Shown one piece after another: positions 4,840 through 11,050 of a stretch of 11,050 bases of DNA. The notes under the pieces were generated by a model. The model was given only the letters and a program-made list of their open reading frames with translations, was not told where the DNA came from and ran no database searches. Every line of letters starts with the position of its first letter. Position 1 is the first letter of the stretch. Source of the stretch: Oscillospiraceae bacterium (GTDB taxonomy: Bacteria; Bacillota; Clostridia; Oscillospirales; Ruminococcaceae); NCBI GenBank assembly GCA_031285645.1, contig JAITVU010000061.1, forward strand, positions 1 through 11,050, written 5' to 3'. The position numbers and the translations under genes are program-made.

Positions 4840-7539
4840 ATGATGGATAAGCACAATCAAAAGGAACTGGGACTATCCGACAAGGAGGCGAAAAAACGGC
4901 TTTTTGAGTATGGGGAAAATAAACTGGCCACAGGTAAAAAAATCAGCGCGCTCAAGATATTCGGCGGCCAGTTCAAGGACCTCATGATCGTCATCCTGCT
5001 CATCTCGACGGTCATTTCCGTCCTGATGGGCGAACAGCTCGAGGCCATCGCCATTATAGCCATTGTACTGATGAACGCCGTTCTCGGCTTTGTGCAGGAA
5101 TACCGCACGGAAAAAACACTCGAGGCCCTTAAAAACATGGCGGCGCCCACAGCACAGGTGCTGCGCGGCGGGCGCACCGTGACCATCCCCGCCGCCGAAA
5201 TCGTGCCGGGCGATATCATCCTTGTCAAAGCGGGGGATAAGGTCCCGGCCGACGCGCGCGTCACCGACGTGGTCGCGCTGCAGTGCGATGAGGCCCTGCT
5301 CACCGGAGAATCTGTTCCTGTTGAAAAGCTAACCGCGAAATCGGCCGACATCCCCCATGAAATCGGCCGCCCCGACCTGCTTTATATGGGCACCGTTGTG
5401 ACAAAGGGCCGCGGTAGGGCCGAGGTCATCGCCACAGGCATGTCCAGCGAGATGGGCAAAATCGCGGGTATGCTCCATGAAATTGAGGACGAGCCGACGC
5501 CGCTGCAAGTCAAGCTGGCGCAGCTTGGCAAATACATAGCCATAGGCTGTATCGCCATCTGCCTGATCGTCGCCCTGGCGGGGATAGTGCGCGGTTATCC
5601 CTTGTTCGATATGTTCATCACCGGCATCTCCCTTGCCGTCGCGGCCGTCCCCGAAGGGCTCCCTGCCATCGTCACCATCGCCCTTGCGCTGGCCGTGAAC
5701 CGCATTCTCAAGCGCAACGCTTTAGTGCGCCGTTTGCATTCTGTTGAAACACTCGGCTGCGCCAATGTAATCTGCACGGATAAGACCGGCACGCTCACCG
5801 AAAACAAAATGACGGTCAAACAGCTCTTCACCTTTGATTTTAACGTCGAGGTGACGGGCAACGGTTACGAGCAGGCGGGGGAATTCACCGTCGGCGGCCG
5901 CCGGGCCGTCGTCGGCGCGTCGCCCACCCTCAAACGGCTCTTTGACATCGCGCTCACCTGCAACAACGCCGAGATTACGGCGCCGCAAGCGGCCCTTCCG
6001 GCCCGCGACCGCACGCAGAACATATCGCGCGAGCGCTGGGGCGTCAGCGGTGATCCCACTGAAATCGCGCTTCTTGTCATGGCGGCCAAAGCCAATATGG
6101 ATAAGGCCGCGCTCCCTTACGACGTCAGGGATGAAATCCCCTTCGACTCTGACCGCAAGCGCATGACAGTGCTGGTTCAGGACCGTACGGGTAAAGGCAT
6201 GGCCTTTTCCAAGGGCGCGCCGGATGTATTGCTCGCGCGCTGCAAATATATACTCGCGGACGGCGGCGTTCAGCTGCTGACACCCGCTATCCTGCACAAG
6301 GTAACGCAGGCCAACGAGGATATGGCCGGACGCGCGATGCGCGTGCTTGGCTTTGCCTACAAGGAAGCGCCCGCCGCGGGCGCCCAAAGCGAAGAAGATA
6401 TGGTCTTTGTCGGCCTTGTGGGCATGATCGATCCTCCCCGCGCCGAAGTTTACGACGCCGTGGCCCGCTGCAAACAGGCGAAGATCCGCACCGTCATGAT
6501 CACGGGGGATCACAAGGTGACGGCCTGCGCTATCGCGCGGGATGTCGGCATCCACAAAAACGGCGACATGGTTTTAACCGGCGCCGAAATGGATGCAATG
6601 GGCCCCCAGGCGCTGGAAAAAATCGTTCACAAGGTGAGCGTCTTCGCCCGCGTCAATCCCGGGCACAAGCTCCAGATCGTGCGCGCGCTTAAAAAGCGGG
6701 GCGATATCGTGGCCATGACGGGCGACGGCGTCAACGACGCCCCCGCCATCAAGGAGGCCGACATCGGCGTCGCCATGGGCATCAGCGGCACGGACGTCAC
6801 CAAAAACGCCTCGTCCATCGTTTTGCTCGACGACAATTTCGCCACTCTGGTCGCGGCTGTGGAAGAGGGGCGGGCTGTATACGGCAATATCCGCAAATTC
6901 ATCCGCTATCTGCTCTCCTGCAATATCGGCGAAGTGGTGACCATGTTTGTCGGCATGATCATGGGCCTGCCTGTTATCCTCCTCCCCATCCAGATTCTGC
7001 TTGTCAACCTCGCCACGGACGGCCTGCCGGCGCTCGCGCTCGGCATGGAGCCCGTCGATCCGGATACAATGAACCGGAAGCCGCGCCCCGCAGGGGAATC
7101 GGTATTCTCGGGCGGGCTGGCCGGTACCATCATTTTCCGCGGTATTTTAATCGGCTTTACGACTCTCATGGTTTTTTCAAGCTTTGTGCGCTGGTACGGC
7201 AGTGTCGATATCGCGCGTACCGCCGCTTTGCTCACGCTTGTTTTAACCCAGCTTGTCCATGTGTTTGAGTGCAAATCGGAAAACAAGAGCATCTTTGCCA
7301 TCAATCCGCTCAACAATCCCTTCCTGATTGTGGCCGTGCTCATTTCAGCGGGTCTTATCGCCCTGACGATTTATCATCCCTGGATGCAGGCTATTTTTTC
7401 CACGGTGGCGCTCAACGCCGAGCAGATTGTACGCGTGCTGATTTCGGCGGCCATCGTCCCCGTGATATCCGCCGTCGCGATGATGATACCAAAACGCAAG
7501 AAGAAAGACGAGCTGCCTCTGCCGGAGGTGCAGCAGTAA
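4840..7539 (+). CDS. Ca2+-transporting P-type ATPase (SERCA/PMCA-like, P2A type)
   Basis: This membrane pump couples ATP hydrolysis to Ca2+ movement out of the cytoplasm. The 899-residue length is usual for bacterial P2-type ATPases. Domains in order: N-terminal cation-ATPase segment; M1-M2 (about 48-86); actuator domain with TGES (155-158); M3-M4 with PEGLP (271-275); phosphorylation motif DKTGT (314-318, Asp314); nucleotide domain with GDPTE (404-408) and KGAPD (458-462); TGDH (555-558); hinge TGDGVND (627-633); then M5-M10. Ca2+ ligands of SERCA appear to be kept: Glu272 in M4, Asn695 and Glu698 in M5, Asn723, Thr726 and Asp727 in M6, and possibly Glu810 in M8. That points to Ca2+ rather than Na+/K+ or Mg2+, and perhaps to two Ca2+ sites. 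ATG 4843 is an alternative start. It stands alone and converges with rpmB. Confidence 0.95.
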   Translation: MMDKHNQKELGLSDKEAKKRLFEYGENKLATGKKISALKIFGGQFKDLMIVILLISTVISVLMGEQLEAIAIIAIVLMNAVLGFVQEYRTEKTLEALKNMAAPTAQVLRGGRTVTIPAAEIVPGDIILVKAGDKVPADARVTDVVALQCDEALLTGESVPVEKLTAKSADIPHEIGRPDLLYMGTVVTKGRGRAEVIATGMSSEMGKIAGMLHEIEDEPTPLQVKLAQLGKYIAIGCIAICLIVALAGIVRGYPLFDMFITGISLAVAAVPEGLPAIVTIALALAVNRILKRNALVRRLHSVETLGCANVICTDKTGTLTENKMTVKQLFTFDFNVEVTGNGYEQAGEFTVGGRRAVVGASPTLKRLFDIALTCNNAEITAPQAALPARDRTQNISRERWGVSGDPTEIALLVMAAKANMDKAALPYDVRDEIPFDSDRKRMTVLVQDRTGKGMAFSKGAPDVLLARCKYILADGGVQLLTPAILHKVTQANEDMAGRAMRVLGFAYKEAPAAGAQSEEDMVFVGLVGMIDPPRAEVYDAVARCKQAKIRTVMITGDHKVTACAIARDVGIHKNGDMVLTGAEMDAMGPQALEKIVHKVSVFARVNPGHKLQIVRALKKRGDIVAMTGDGVNDAPAIKEADIGVAMGISGTDVTKNASSIVLLDDNFATLVAAVEEGRAVYGNIRKFIRYLLSCNIGEVVTMFVGMIMGLPVILLPIQILLVNLATDGLPALALGMEPVDPDTMNRKPRPAGESVFSGGLAGTIIFRGILIGFTTLMVFSSFVRWYGSVDIARTAALLTLVLTQLVHVFECKSENKSIFAINPLNNPFLIVAVLISAGLIALTIYHPWMQAIFSTVALNAEQIVRVLISAAIVPVISAVAMMIPKRKKKDELPLPEVQQ

Positions 7540-7567
7540 AAAACCGGGCATATGGCGCAACTCAAAA

Positions 7568-7599
7568 AAGAAGCGGGAACCACCAGGTTCCCGCTTCTT
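7568..7599 (-). terminator. Intrinsic terminator of rpmB, between convergent genes
   Basis: A 14-bp stem pairs 7568-7581 with 7586-7599 around a 4-base loop. Read on the minus strand, the GC-rich stem runs into a T-rich tract (TTCTTTTTTGAG), the classic form for ending rpmB transcription. The 5' arm on that strand includes part of the rpmB stop codon (7598-7600). On the plus strand, where the ATPase transcript arrives, the T-tract is poor, so it is less clearly a terminator for that gene. Confidence 0.85.
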
Positions 7600-7810
7600 A
7601 AGCGATATCCGATCTTTCGCCCGCATGCTTGCGCATCGTCCGCATACATCCGGTGCAGACCTTCACTTTTTTGCGAACGCCTTTCAAATTCAGATGCATA
7701 GTCTGGAGATTGGGCTTTATTTTCTTTGCTGTGCGCTTATTAATGTACATCCTGTCATGAGCGACCTGATTGCCGAATACGGATTTCTTGCCACATATAA
7801 CATAGTGCAT
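7598..7810 (-). CDS. rpmB: 50S ribosomal protein L28
   Basis: This is a small basic protein of the large ribosomal subunit, 70 residues. The N-terminal CGKKSVFGNQVAHD block (6-19), the lysine-rich middle with IKPNLQ (31-36), and the C-terminal VCTGCMRT block (51-58) are characteristic of bacterial L28. The C-terminal CxxC pair is present (Cys52, Cys55), but in the N-terminal pair only Cys6 remains, with Tyr3 where a cysteine is usual in the zinc-binding form. His2 is nearby. The ATG at 7810 is preceded by AAGGAG with a short 4-base spacing; no other in-frame start fits. The tail beyond the second CxxC (KHAGERSDIA) is longer than in many L28 proteins. A good promoter lies at 7845-7873 and a terminator overlaps the stop codon, so it is a single-gene unit. 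Confidence 0.93.
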   Translation of the reverse strand: MHYVICGKKSVFGNQVAHDRMYINKRTAKKIKPNLQTMHLNLKGVRKKVKVCTGCMRTMRKHAGERSDIA

Positions 7811-7844
7811 TCTGCTCCTTAACTTTTTGTACGCTTACTCCTTC

Positions 7845-7873
7845 ATTTTAGGACCTGCAAGGCCGTGGCACAA
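7845..7873 (-). promoter_or_regulatory. Sigma-A-type promoter of rpmB
   Basis: On the minus strand, TTGTGC (7873-7868) and TAAAAT (7850-7845) are separated by exactly 17 bases. Transcription would start near 7838, giving a leader of about 28 bases before the rpmB ATG. Confidence 0.65.
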
Positions 7874-7955
7874 CCCCGAAGACGGTTCAGAAACGACTTT
7901 GGGGCTCAATCACAATTCATAAATAACAATGAGCGGCACTATGACTGTATCTGTG

Positions 7956-7991
7956 GTATAATAACCGCAAGATCAGCGGCGGTTATTATAC
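7956..7991. promoter_or_regulatory. 13-bp perfect inverted repeat carrying an extended -10 element
   Basis: GTATAATAACCGC (7956-7968) and its exact complement (7979-7991) flank a 10-base gap. On the plus strand the left arm overlaps an extended -10, TGGTATAAT (7954-7962). The right arm contains TATAAT on the minus strand. It looks like a promoter covered by a palindromic operator, or a DNA hairpin. No -35 hexamer is obvious, as allowed for extended -10 promoters. Confidence 0.5.
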
Positions 7992-8038
7992 AGAGTCGAA
8001 CGCCCCGCCCTTTCAGGGCAACCGGCTTTTGATGCGCA

Positions 8039-8068
8039 ATTATACCATATCAACAGATGTGGTATAAT
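8039..8068. promoter_or_regulatory. Second inverted repeat with divergent extended -10 elements
   Basis: ATTATACCATATC (8039-8051) and GATGTGGTATAAT (8056-8068) match at 12 of 13 positions around a 4-base gap. Each arm contains TGGTATAAT facing outward, so RNA polymerase could start in both directions. The sequence TGTGGTATAAT is shared with the element at 7952-7962, 106 bases upstream. On the plus strand it would serve the leader at 8088-8152 and the gene at 8300. Confidence 0.5.
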
Positions 8069-8087
8069 GATGCAATGATTTGACTTA

Positions 8088-8152
8088 AAGGGGGAAATAT
8101 GACTTTATGATGAAACCGGCAATGCATGCATAGCACTGGCTATTGCATTTTT
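8088..8152 (+). other. Aborted leader-like reading frames followed by a hairpin and T-tract
   Basis: A good ribosome-binding site (AAGGGGGA, 8088-8095) precedes ATG 8099, but that frame stops after three codons (MTL). An overlapping frame from ATG 8107 reads MMKPAMHA and stops at TAG 8131. A bulged 9-bp hairpin, ATGCATAGC (8126-8134) with GCTATTGCAT (8139-8148), then runs into five T (8148-8152), like a weak attenuator. The frame continues open after the TAG to TAA 8233 in a protein-like manner (YGYADNLYAVDF), so a decayed gene is an alternative reading. Confidence 0.3.
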
Positions 8153-8299
8153 ATGGCTATGCGGACAATTTATACGCGGTTGACTTCAAATATTTTGACT
8201 GTCTGGGCGTTGTTCGCCACAAATCACCGGTTTAAGCCCGGGAATAAAAGAATGCATGGCCTTTGCTCACTCCGCTAAAAAGAGGTAAGGAGGAGCAAG

Positions 8300-8575
8300 A
8301 TGCGCTATGTACGCGCGCAGGATATTTTTCCTGCAGAATTACTGGAAATAATACAGCAATATGTGGATGGCGAATACATTTATATTCCGCGCAAGGAATC
8401 GGAGAAAATGGCCTGGGGCGAAAAGAGCCGGAGCCGGGAGGAAACAGCGCGCCGCAATGCCATGATTTACAGGGACCATATGGCCGGCATATCCGTTATG
8501 ACATTGGCTTCGCGTTATTATCTTTCGGAAAAAAGCATTCGGCGCATTTTGCTTGAGGAAAACAAAAAGGGTTGA
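8300..8575 (+). CDS. Small helix-turn-helix protein, CD3324-like family
   Basis: The product is 91 residues. The start MRYVRAQDIFPAELLEIIQQYV, the GEYIYIPRKE block (24-33) and the C-terminal helix-turn-helix (about 62-86: AGISVMTLASRYYLSEKSIRRIL) match my memory of the clostridial CD3324 family, related to the DNA-binding part of Mor-type transcription activators. It is probably a small DNA-binding regulator; its targets are unknown. ATG 8300 follows AAGGAGG (8287-8293) by 6 bases. The family segment WGEKSRSREETARRN is rich in charge. The gene stands alone between a regulatory-looking 5' region and a terminator at 8619-8655. The family assignment is recalled, not searched; the helix-turn-helix reading is the firmer part. 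Confidence 0.82.
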   Translation: MRYVRAQDIFPAELLEIIQQYVDGEYIYIPRKESEKMAWGEKSRSREETARRNAMIYRDHMAGISVMTLASRYYLSEKSIRRILLEENKKG

Positions 8576-8618
8576 TTCCGCCTTGTATTCTCACCTCGCC
8601 ATGCACATAAAACTGCAT

Positions 8619-8655
8619 AAAAGGCCGCTGTTTCTGTACGAAACAGCGGCCTTTT
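8619..8655. terminator. Bidirectional terminator between convergent genes
   Basis: A perfect 15-bp stem pairs 8619-8633 (AAAAGGCCGCTGTTT) with 8641-8655 around a 7-base loop. The 3' side ends in TTTT on the plus strand, followed by CCTTTTC; on the minus strand it also ends in TTTT. It can stop both the gene at 8300 (+) and the ppa-ylmC unit (-). Confidence 0.9.
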
Positions 8656-8707
8656 CCTTTTCATATGGCTTGATCAAATCCGTATAAACATTTTAACAAA
8701 ACCGTCG

Positions 8708-9007
8708 TTACCCGTTCAACCACGAGAAGAAGCCGTTCTTGCGCCCCCCGCCCCTGTGTTCGCGGAATTCAGGGCGCATGTTGACAAGAATCGTGTCCTC
8801 TCCGATCACCTCGATGTCACACCAGTGGATGATGATATCCTCCTCCCTGAAAAAGAGGCCGAAGAGCTTGCACTTCCCATATATAATAATCGATATGACC
8901 TTGGCCGTCACGGTATCCACTTCAATATCCGACACATATCCAAGGCAGGTGCCGTCCCTCACATTGATGACTTCCTTGTATCTGAGATCGGTTATACGGC
9001 AAAGCAA
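8708..9007 (-). CDS. YlmC/YmxH family PRC-barrel sporulation protein
   Basis: The product is 99 residues and is a single PRC-barrel-type domain: LCRITDLRYKEVINVRDGTCLGYVSD, then IYGKCKLFGLFFREEDIIIHW (about 46-66), then VIGEDTILVN. This arrangement, including the conserved GYVSDIE and FGLF segments, is that of the YlmC/YmxH family of spore-forming Firmicutes. The precise role is not established; expression during sporulation is known for members. The TTG at 9007 is chosen because GGAGGT lies 6 bases before it and the family begins with MLCRI-like residues. The ATG at 9022 would place the ribosome-binding site inside the gene. The C-terminal tail EHRGGGRKNGFFSWLNG is basic. It lies 110 bases downstream of ppa on the same strand; a small GC hairpin (9041-9059) is in that gap. 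Confidence 0.9.
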   Translation of the reverse strand: MLCRITDLRYKEVINVRDGTCLGYVSDIEVDTVTAKVISIIIYGKCKLFGLFFREEDIIIHWCDIEVIGEDTILVNMRPEFREHRGGGRKNGFFSWLNG

Positions 9008-9117
9008 AGCGCCACCTCCCATTTAAAGGTTATGCCGGAACCGGGCGGGAAATGCCCGGCTCGGACCCATGAGCGGCGGCGGACAAATTGTTTTTTTGCA
9101 CAATTACTTAAATACAG

Positions 9118-9666
9118 CTAAACGTCTATTGAGTCCTTCATACCAAAATGCGCGTCATACTGCTCAATCGCCCGGCTGATAATCTCCACGGCCTCCTTGT
9201 GGCCCCGGATCTCATTGACGGCCGTCTCCTTGTTTTCGAGTTCTTTGTAGACACGGAAAAAATGCTGCATCTCCGAAAAGATATGGCTGGGCAGGGCCTC
9301 AATGCCGCGGTAAGCGTTATACGTTGGGTCCTCGAAGGGGATGGCGATGATTTTATCGTCCGCGGCGTTATTGTCGATCATGGAGATGACGCCGATTGGA
9401 TACGCGCGCACCAGAACAAGCGGCTCAATGGGCTCGGAGCAGAGTACAAGCACATCCAGGGGATCGAGGTCGTCGGCGTAGGTGTGGGGAATAAAGCCGT
9501 AATTGGCGGGATAGTGCGTGGAGGTGTAGAGGATGCGGTCGAGCATGATCAGGCCGGTTTCCTTATCCAGCTCATATTTTTTCTTGCTGCCCTTCTCAAT
9601 CTCTATAACGGCGATAAAATCGCTGGGCGTAATGCGTCCGGGACTGATATCGTGCCAGATATTCAT
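9118..9666 (-). CDS. ppa: Inorganic pyrophosphatase, family I
   Basis: This soluble cytoplasmic enzyme splits pyrophosphate to two phosphates, pulling biosynthetic reactions such as aminoacyl-tRNA formation forward. The 182-residue length is normal for family I. Visible landmarks: IEIEKGSKKKYELDKETG (21-38), YPANYGFIPHTY (52-63), the metal-binding signature DLDPLDV (66-72) with Asp66, Asp68 and Asp71, and Asp98 and Asp103 in the second acidic cluster, matching Asp97 and Asp102 of the E. coli enzyme. The signature has Leu67 where Gly, Ser, Asn or Asp is usual. The ATG at 9666 follows a modest AAGGAT site. This is the Mg2+-dependent family I type, not the Mn2+-dependent DHH family II type that many Firmicutes use. 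It may be co-transcribed with ylmC. Confidence 0.96.
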   Translation of the reverse strand: MNIWHDISPGRITPSDFIAVIEIEKGSKKKYELDKETGLIMLDRILYTSTHYPANYGFIPHTYADDLDPLDVLVLCSEPIEPLVLVRAYPIGVISMIDNNAADDKIIAIPFEDPTYNAYRGIEALPSHIFSEMQHFFRVYKELENKETAVNEIRGHKEAVEIISRAIEQYDAHFGMKDSIDV

Positions 9667-9768
9667 ATGACCATCCTTTCGGCATCAACATTATGGACCT
9701 TAGTTTTTCTATTGATCTTAACGTTTAAGAGCAGTTATAAAGCGTCGGATTTTCACATAGTCCCCCCT

Positions 9769-9872
9769 AAACGCCGCAAATCCTCTTGGCGGCTTGCCGC
9801 CAAGGCCATAACGCATGCCCGCATGCGTTATGGAGCCGCGCTTTTTAAAGCGCGGCGGATTTGCGGCTCCGG
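9769..9872 (+). repeat. Three-hairpin intergenic repeat, copy 3 (complete)
   Basis: The core is 9773-9867 (95 bp). A perfect 11-bp terminal inverted repeat, GCCGCAAATCC (9773-9783) and GGATTTGCGGC (9857-9867), encloses three hairpins: a 9-bp stem 9785-9793/9796-9804 with a TT loop; a 12-bp stem 9807-9818/9821-9832 with a CC loop; and a 10-bp stem 9835-9844/9847-9856 with a TT loop. Nearly every base is paired, making a four-way junction. It lies in the divergent gap between ppa and htpG, upstream of the htpG promoter. Flanks AAAC and TCCGGG are shared with copy 2. No reading frame within it is credible. Confidence 0.93.
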
Positions 9873-10011
9873 GCGGCAGACTTGAGCGCGCCGTCTTCGC
9901 TCACAGGCAAAACCTCAATATTTACCTCTATTGTACCAATTTTAACCGCTCCTCATGCGCCTGTCAACTCGCGGGTAAATGTTAATAATATGTGAATTCC
10001 CCGGCACGCGC

Positions 10012-10040
10012 TTGACAATGGACGCGCACTGGGATAAAAT
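10012..10040 (+). promoter_or_regulatory. Sigma-A promoter of htpG
   Basis: A perfect -35 TTGACA (10012-10017), a 17-base spacer and a -10 TAAAAT (10035-10040) form a strong housekeeping promoter. Transcription should start near 10047, just before the CIRCE operator. Confidence 0.92.
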
Positions 10041-10051
10041 AGACAAAGAAG

Positions 10052-10078
10052 TTGGCACTCATATGCATAGAGTGCCAA
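10052..10078 (+). promoter_or_regulatory. CIRCE operator (HrcA-binding site) of htpG
   Basis: TTGGCACTC (10052-10060), nine spacer bases, and GAGTGCCAA (10070-10078) form a perfect inverted repeat. The consensus CIRCE is TTAGCACTC-N9-GAGTGCTAA; this site differs by one symmetrical change in each arm, so dyad symmetry is complete. Placed at the start of the transcript, it should let the HrcA repressor block htpG transcription until heat stress titrates GroEL away from HrcA. Confidence 0.93.
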
Positions 10079-10096
10079 GACGATAGGAGTGGAAAT

Positions 10097-11050
10097 ATGG
10101 CCAAAAAACAATTTAAAGCCGAATCCAAAAGGCTTATGGATTTGATGATCAATTCAATTTACACCCACAAGGAAATTTTCCTGCGTGAGATTATTTCCAA
10201 TGCAAGTGACGCGGTGGACAAGCTTTGCTACCTCTCCCTCACCGATGATAAAGTCGGTATGAGCCGCGCCGATTTCGCCATCACCATTGAAGCCGATAAG
10301 GAAGCGCGCACCCTTAAAATATCCGACAACGGCATCGGTATGACGCGTGAGGAGCTTGAATCCAATCTCGGCACTATTGCGCGCAGCGGTTCGCTTCAGT
10401 TTAAAAACGAGATGAGCACCGATGAAAAAAACGATGACATCGACATCATCGGTCAGTTCGGCGTGGGATTTTACTCTGCTTTTATGGTGGCTCAGTCCGT
10501 CACCGTCATCACAAAGGCATATGGCTCAGATGAAGCATATGAGTGGAAATCGTCGGGCGCGGACGGCTACACAATCGCGGAAGCTGAAAAAGAGACGGTC
10601 GGCACCGACATCATCATGACAATCAAGGAAGACACGGAGGACGAGAAGTATTCGCGATTCCTCGAAGAATACGAGCTGGTTTCTCTTGTCAAAAAATACT
10701 CCGATTACGTGCGCTATCCCATTAAAATGGACCGCGAAAAGCGCCGCCCGATTCCCAAGGCGGAGGGTGAGGAAGACAAGGAAACCCGGTACGAAACCTA
10801 TACCGAAACCGAGACCCTCAACAGCATGGTGCCCATCTGGCAGCGCAACAAAAACGAGGTGACTCAGGAAGATTACGACAGTTTCTACTCCGAAAAGTTC
10901 TTTGATTATGAAAAACCCCTGCTCACCACGCACGTCGACGCCGAGGGCGTTGTCAGCTACAAGGCCCTGCTCTTTATTCCCGCCAAGGCGTCGTACGATT
11001 ATTACACTAAAGAGTATCAGCGCGGGCTTCAGCTCTATTCCAGCGGCGTG
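10097..11050 (+). CDS. htpG: Molecular chaperone HtpG (Hsp90), 3' end outside the window
   Basis: This is a cytoplasmic ATP-dependent Hsp90 chaperone. Only the first 318 residues are in the window; bacterial HtpG is usually about 620. The GHKL ATP-binding domain is complete: EIISNASDA (31-39, with Glu31, Asn35, Asp38), DNGIGM (77-82), and the lid-region glycine motif [12 protein letters not shown] (119-130). The middle domain begins after about residue 220, with [14 protein letters not shown]. The ATG at 10097 is preceded by AGGAG (10085-10089) at 7-base spacing. No frameshift is seen. A strong sigma-A promoter and a CIRCE operator stand directly upstream, so it should be heat-inducible through HrcA. 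Confidence 0.98.
   Translation, partial: MAKKQFKAESKRLMDLMINSIYTHKEIFLREIISNASDAVDKLCYLSLTDDKVGMSRADFAITIEADKEARTLKISDNGIGMTREELESNLGTIARSGSLQFKNEMSTDEKNDDIDIIGQFGVGFYSAFMVAQSVTVITKAYGSDEAYEWKSSGADGYTIAEAEKETVGTDIIMTIKEDTEDEKYSRFLEEYELVSLVKKYSDYVRYPIKMDREKRRPIPKAEGEEDKETRYETYTETETLNSMVPIWQRNKNEVTQEDYDSFYSEKFFDYEKPLLTTHVDAEGVVSYKALLFIPAKASYDYYTKEYQRGLQLYSSGV

Noticed and set aside
5722..6555. 277-codon minus-strand reading frame inside the ATPase
   Set aside because: It is antisense to the nucleotide-binding domain of a clear P-type ATPase; long antisense frames are expected in GC-rich coding DNA.
9008..9022. ATG 9022 as the start of the ylmC/ymxH gene
   Set aside because: The five extra codons encode the GGAGGT ribosome-binding site (MGGGA), and the family begins at the following TTG.
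9773..9867. A tRNA or tRNA-like gene, because of the cloverleaf shape
   Set aside because: Arm and loop sizes do not fit a tRNA: loops are only two bases, there is no anticodon loop, T-loop sequence or CCA end.
9148..9885. 245-codon plus-strand reading frame over ppa and the repeat
   Set aside because: Most of it is antisense to the pyrophosphatase gene and it then runs through repeat copy 3; no domain is recognisable.

Overview
The window looks like chromosomal DNA from a spore-forming, moderately GC-rich member of the Clostridia (Bacillota). The grounds are strong purine-rich Shine-Dalgarno sites with frequent GTG and TTG starts, a sigma-A promoter followed by a CIRCE (HrcA) operator, a YlmC/YmxH-type PRC-barrel sporulation protein, a CD3324-like small helix-turn-helix protein, and a probable DUF6323/DUF6179 gene pair. 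I cannot name a species.

Layout, left to right. At 1-64 is a truncated copy of a structured intergenic repeat. tyrS (155-1384, +) follows and ends at a strong symmetrical terminator. Two genes that overlap by 8 bp (1687-2154 and 2147-3007, +) form a probable DUF6323-DUF6179 operon. After a roughly 350-bp gap comes a second two-gene operon (3360-4311, +): an XRE-family regulator with a C-terminal membrane helix and a lipoprotein. The 528-bp gap at 4312-4839 holds a full repeat copy, an inverted repeat next to a TATAAT, a GC-rich hairpin and an odd translation-initiation region. It leads into a SERCA-type Ca2+ P-type ATPase (4840-7539, +). rpmB (ribosomal protein L28, 7598-7810, -) converges on the ATPase, and its terminator fills the gap. 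The 489 bp at 7811-8299 contain the rpmB promoter, two inverted repeats that each carry an extended -10 motif, and an aborted leader-like reading frame. Then come a CD3324-like gene (8300-8575, +), a terminator shared by converging transcripts, ylmC/ymxH (8708-9007, -) and ppa (inorganic pyrophosphatase, 9118-9666, -). The divergent gap at 9667-10096 holds a third repeat copy and the CIRCE-controlled promoter of htpG (10097 to the window end, +, partial).

Most genes are housekeeping: tyrosine charging, pyrophosphate removal, ribosome assembly, Ca2+ export and an Hsp90 chaperone. The least explained signal is the repeat. It is about 95 bp, with an 11-bp terminal inverted repeat enclosing three near-perfect hairpins, and it occurs three times in 11 kb, only between genes. 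The two complete copies differ by paired, compensating base changes, so the folded shape rather than the sequence seems to be maintained. No larger novel multi-gene system is evident.
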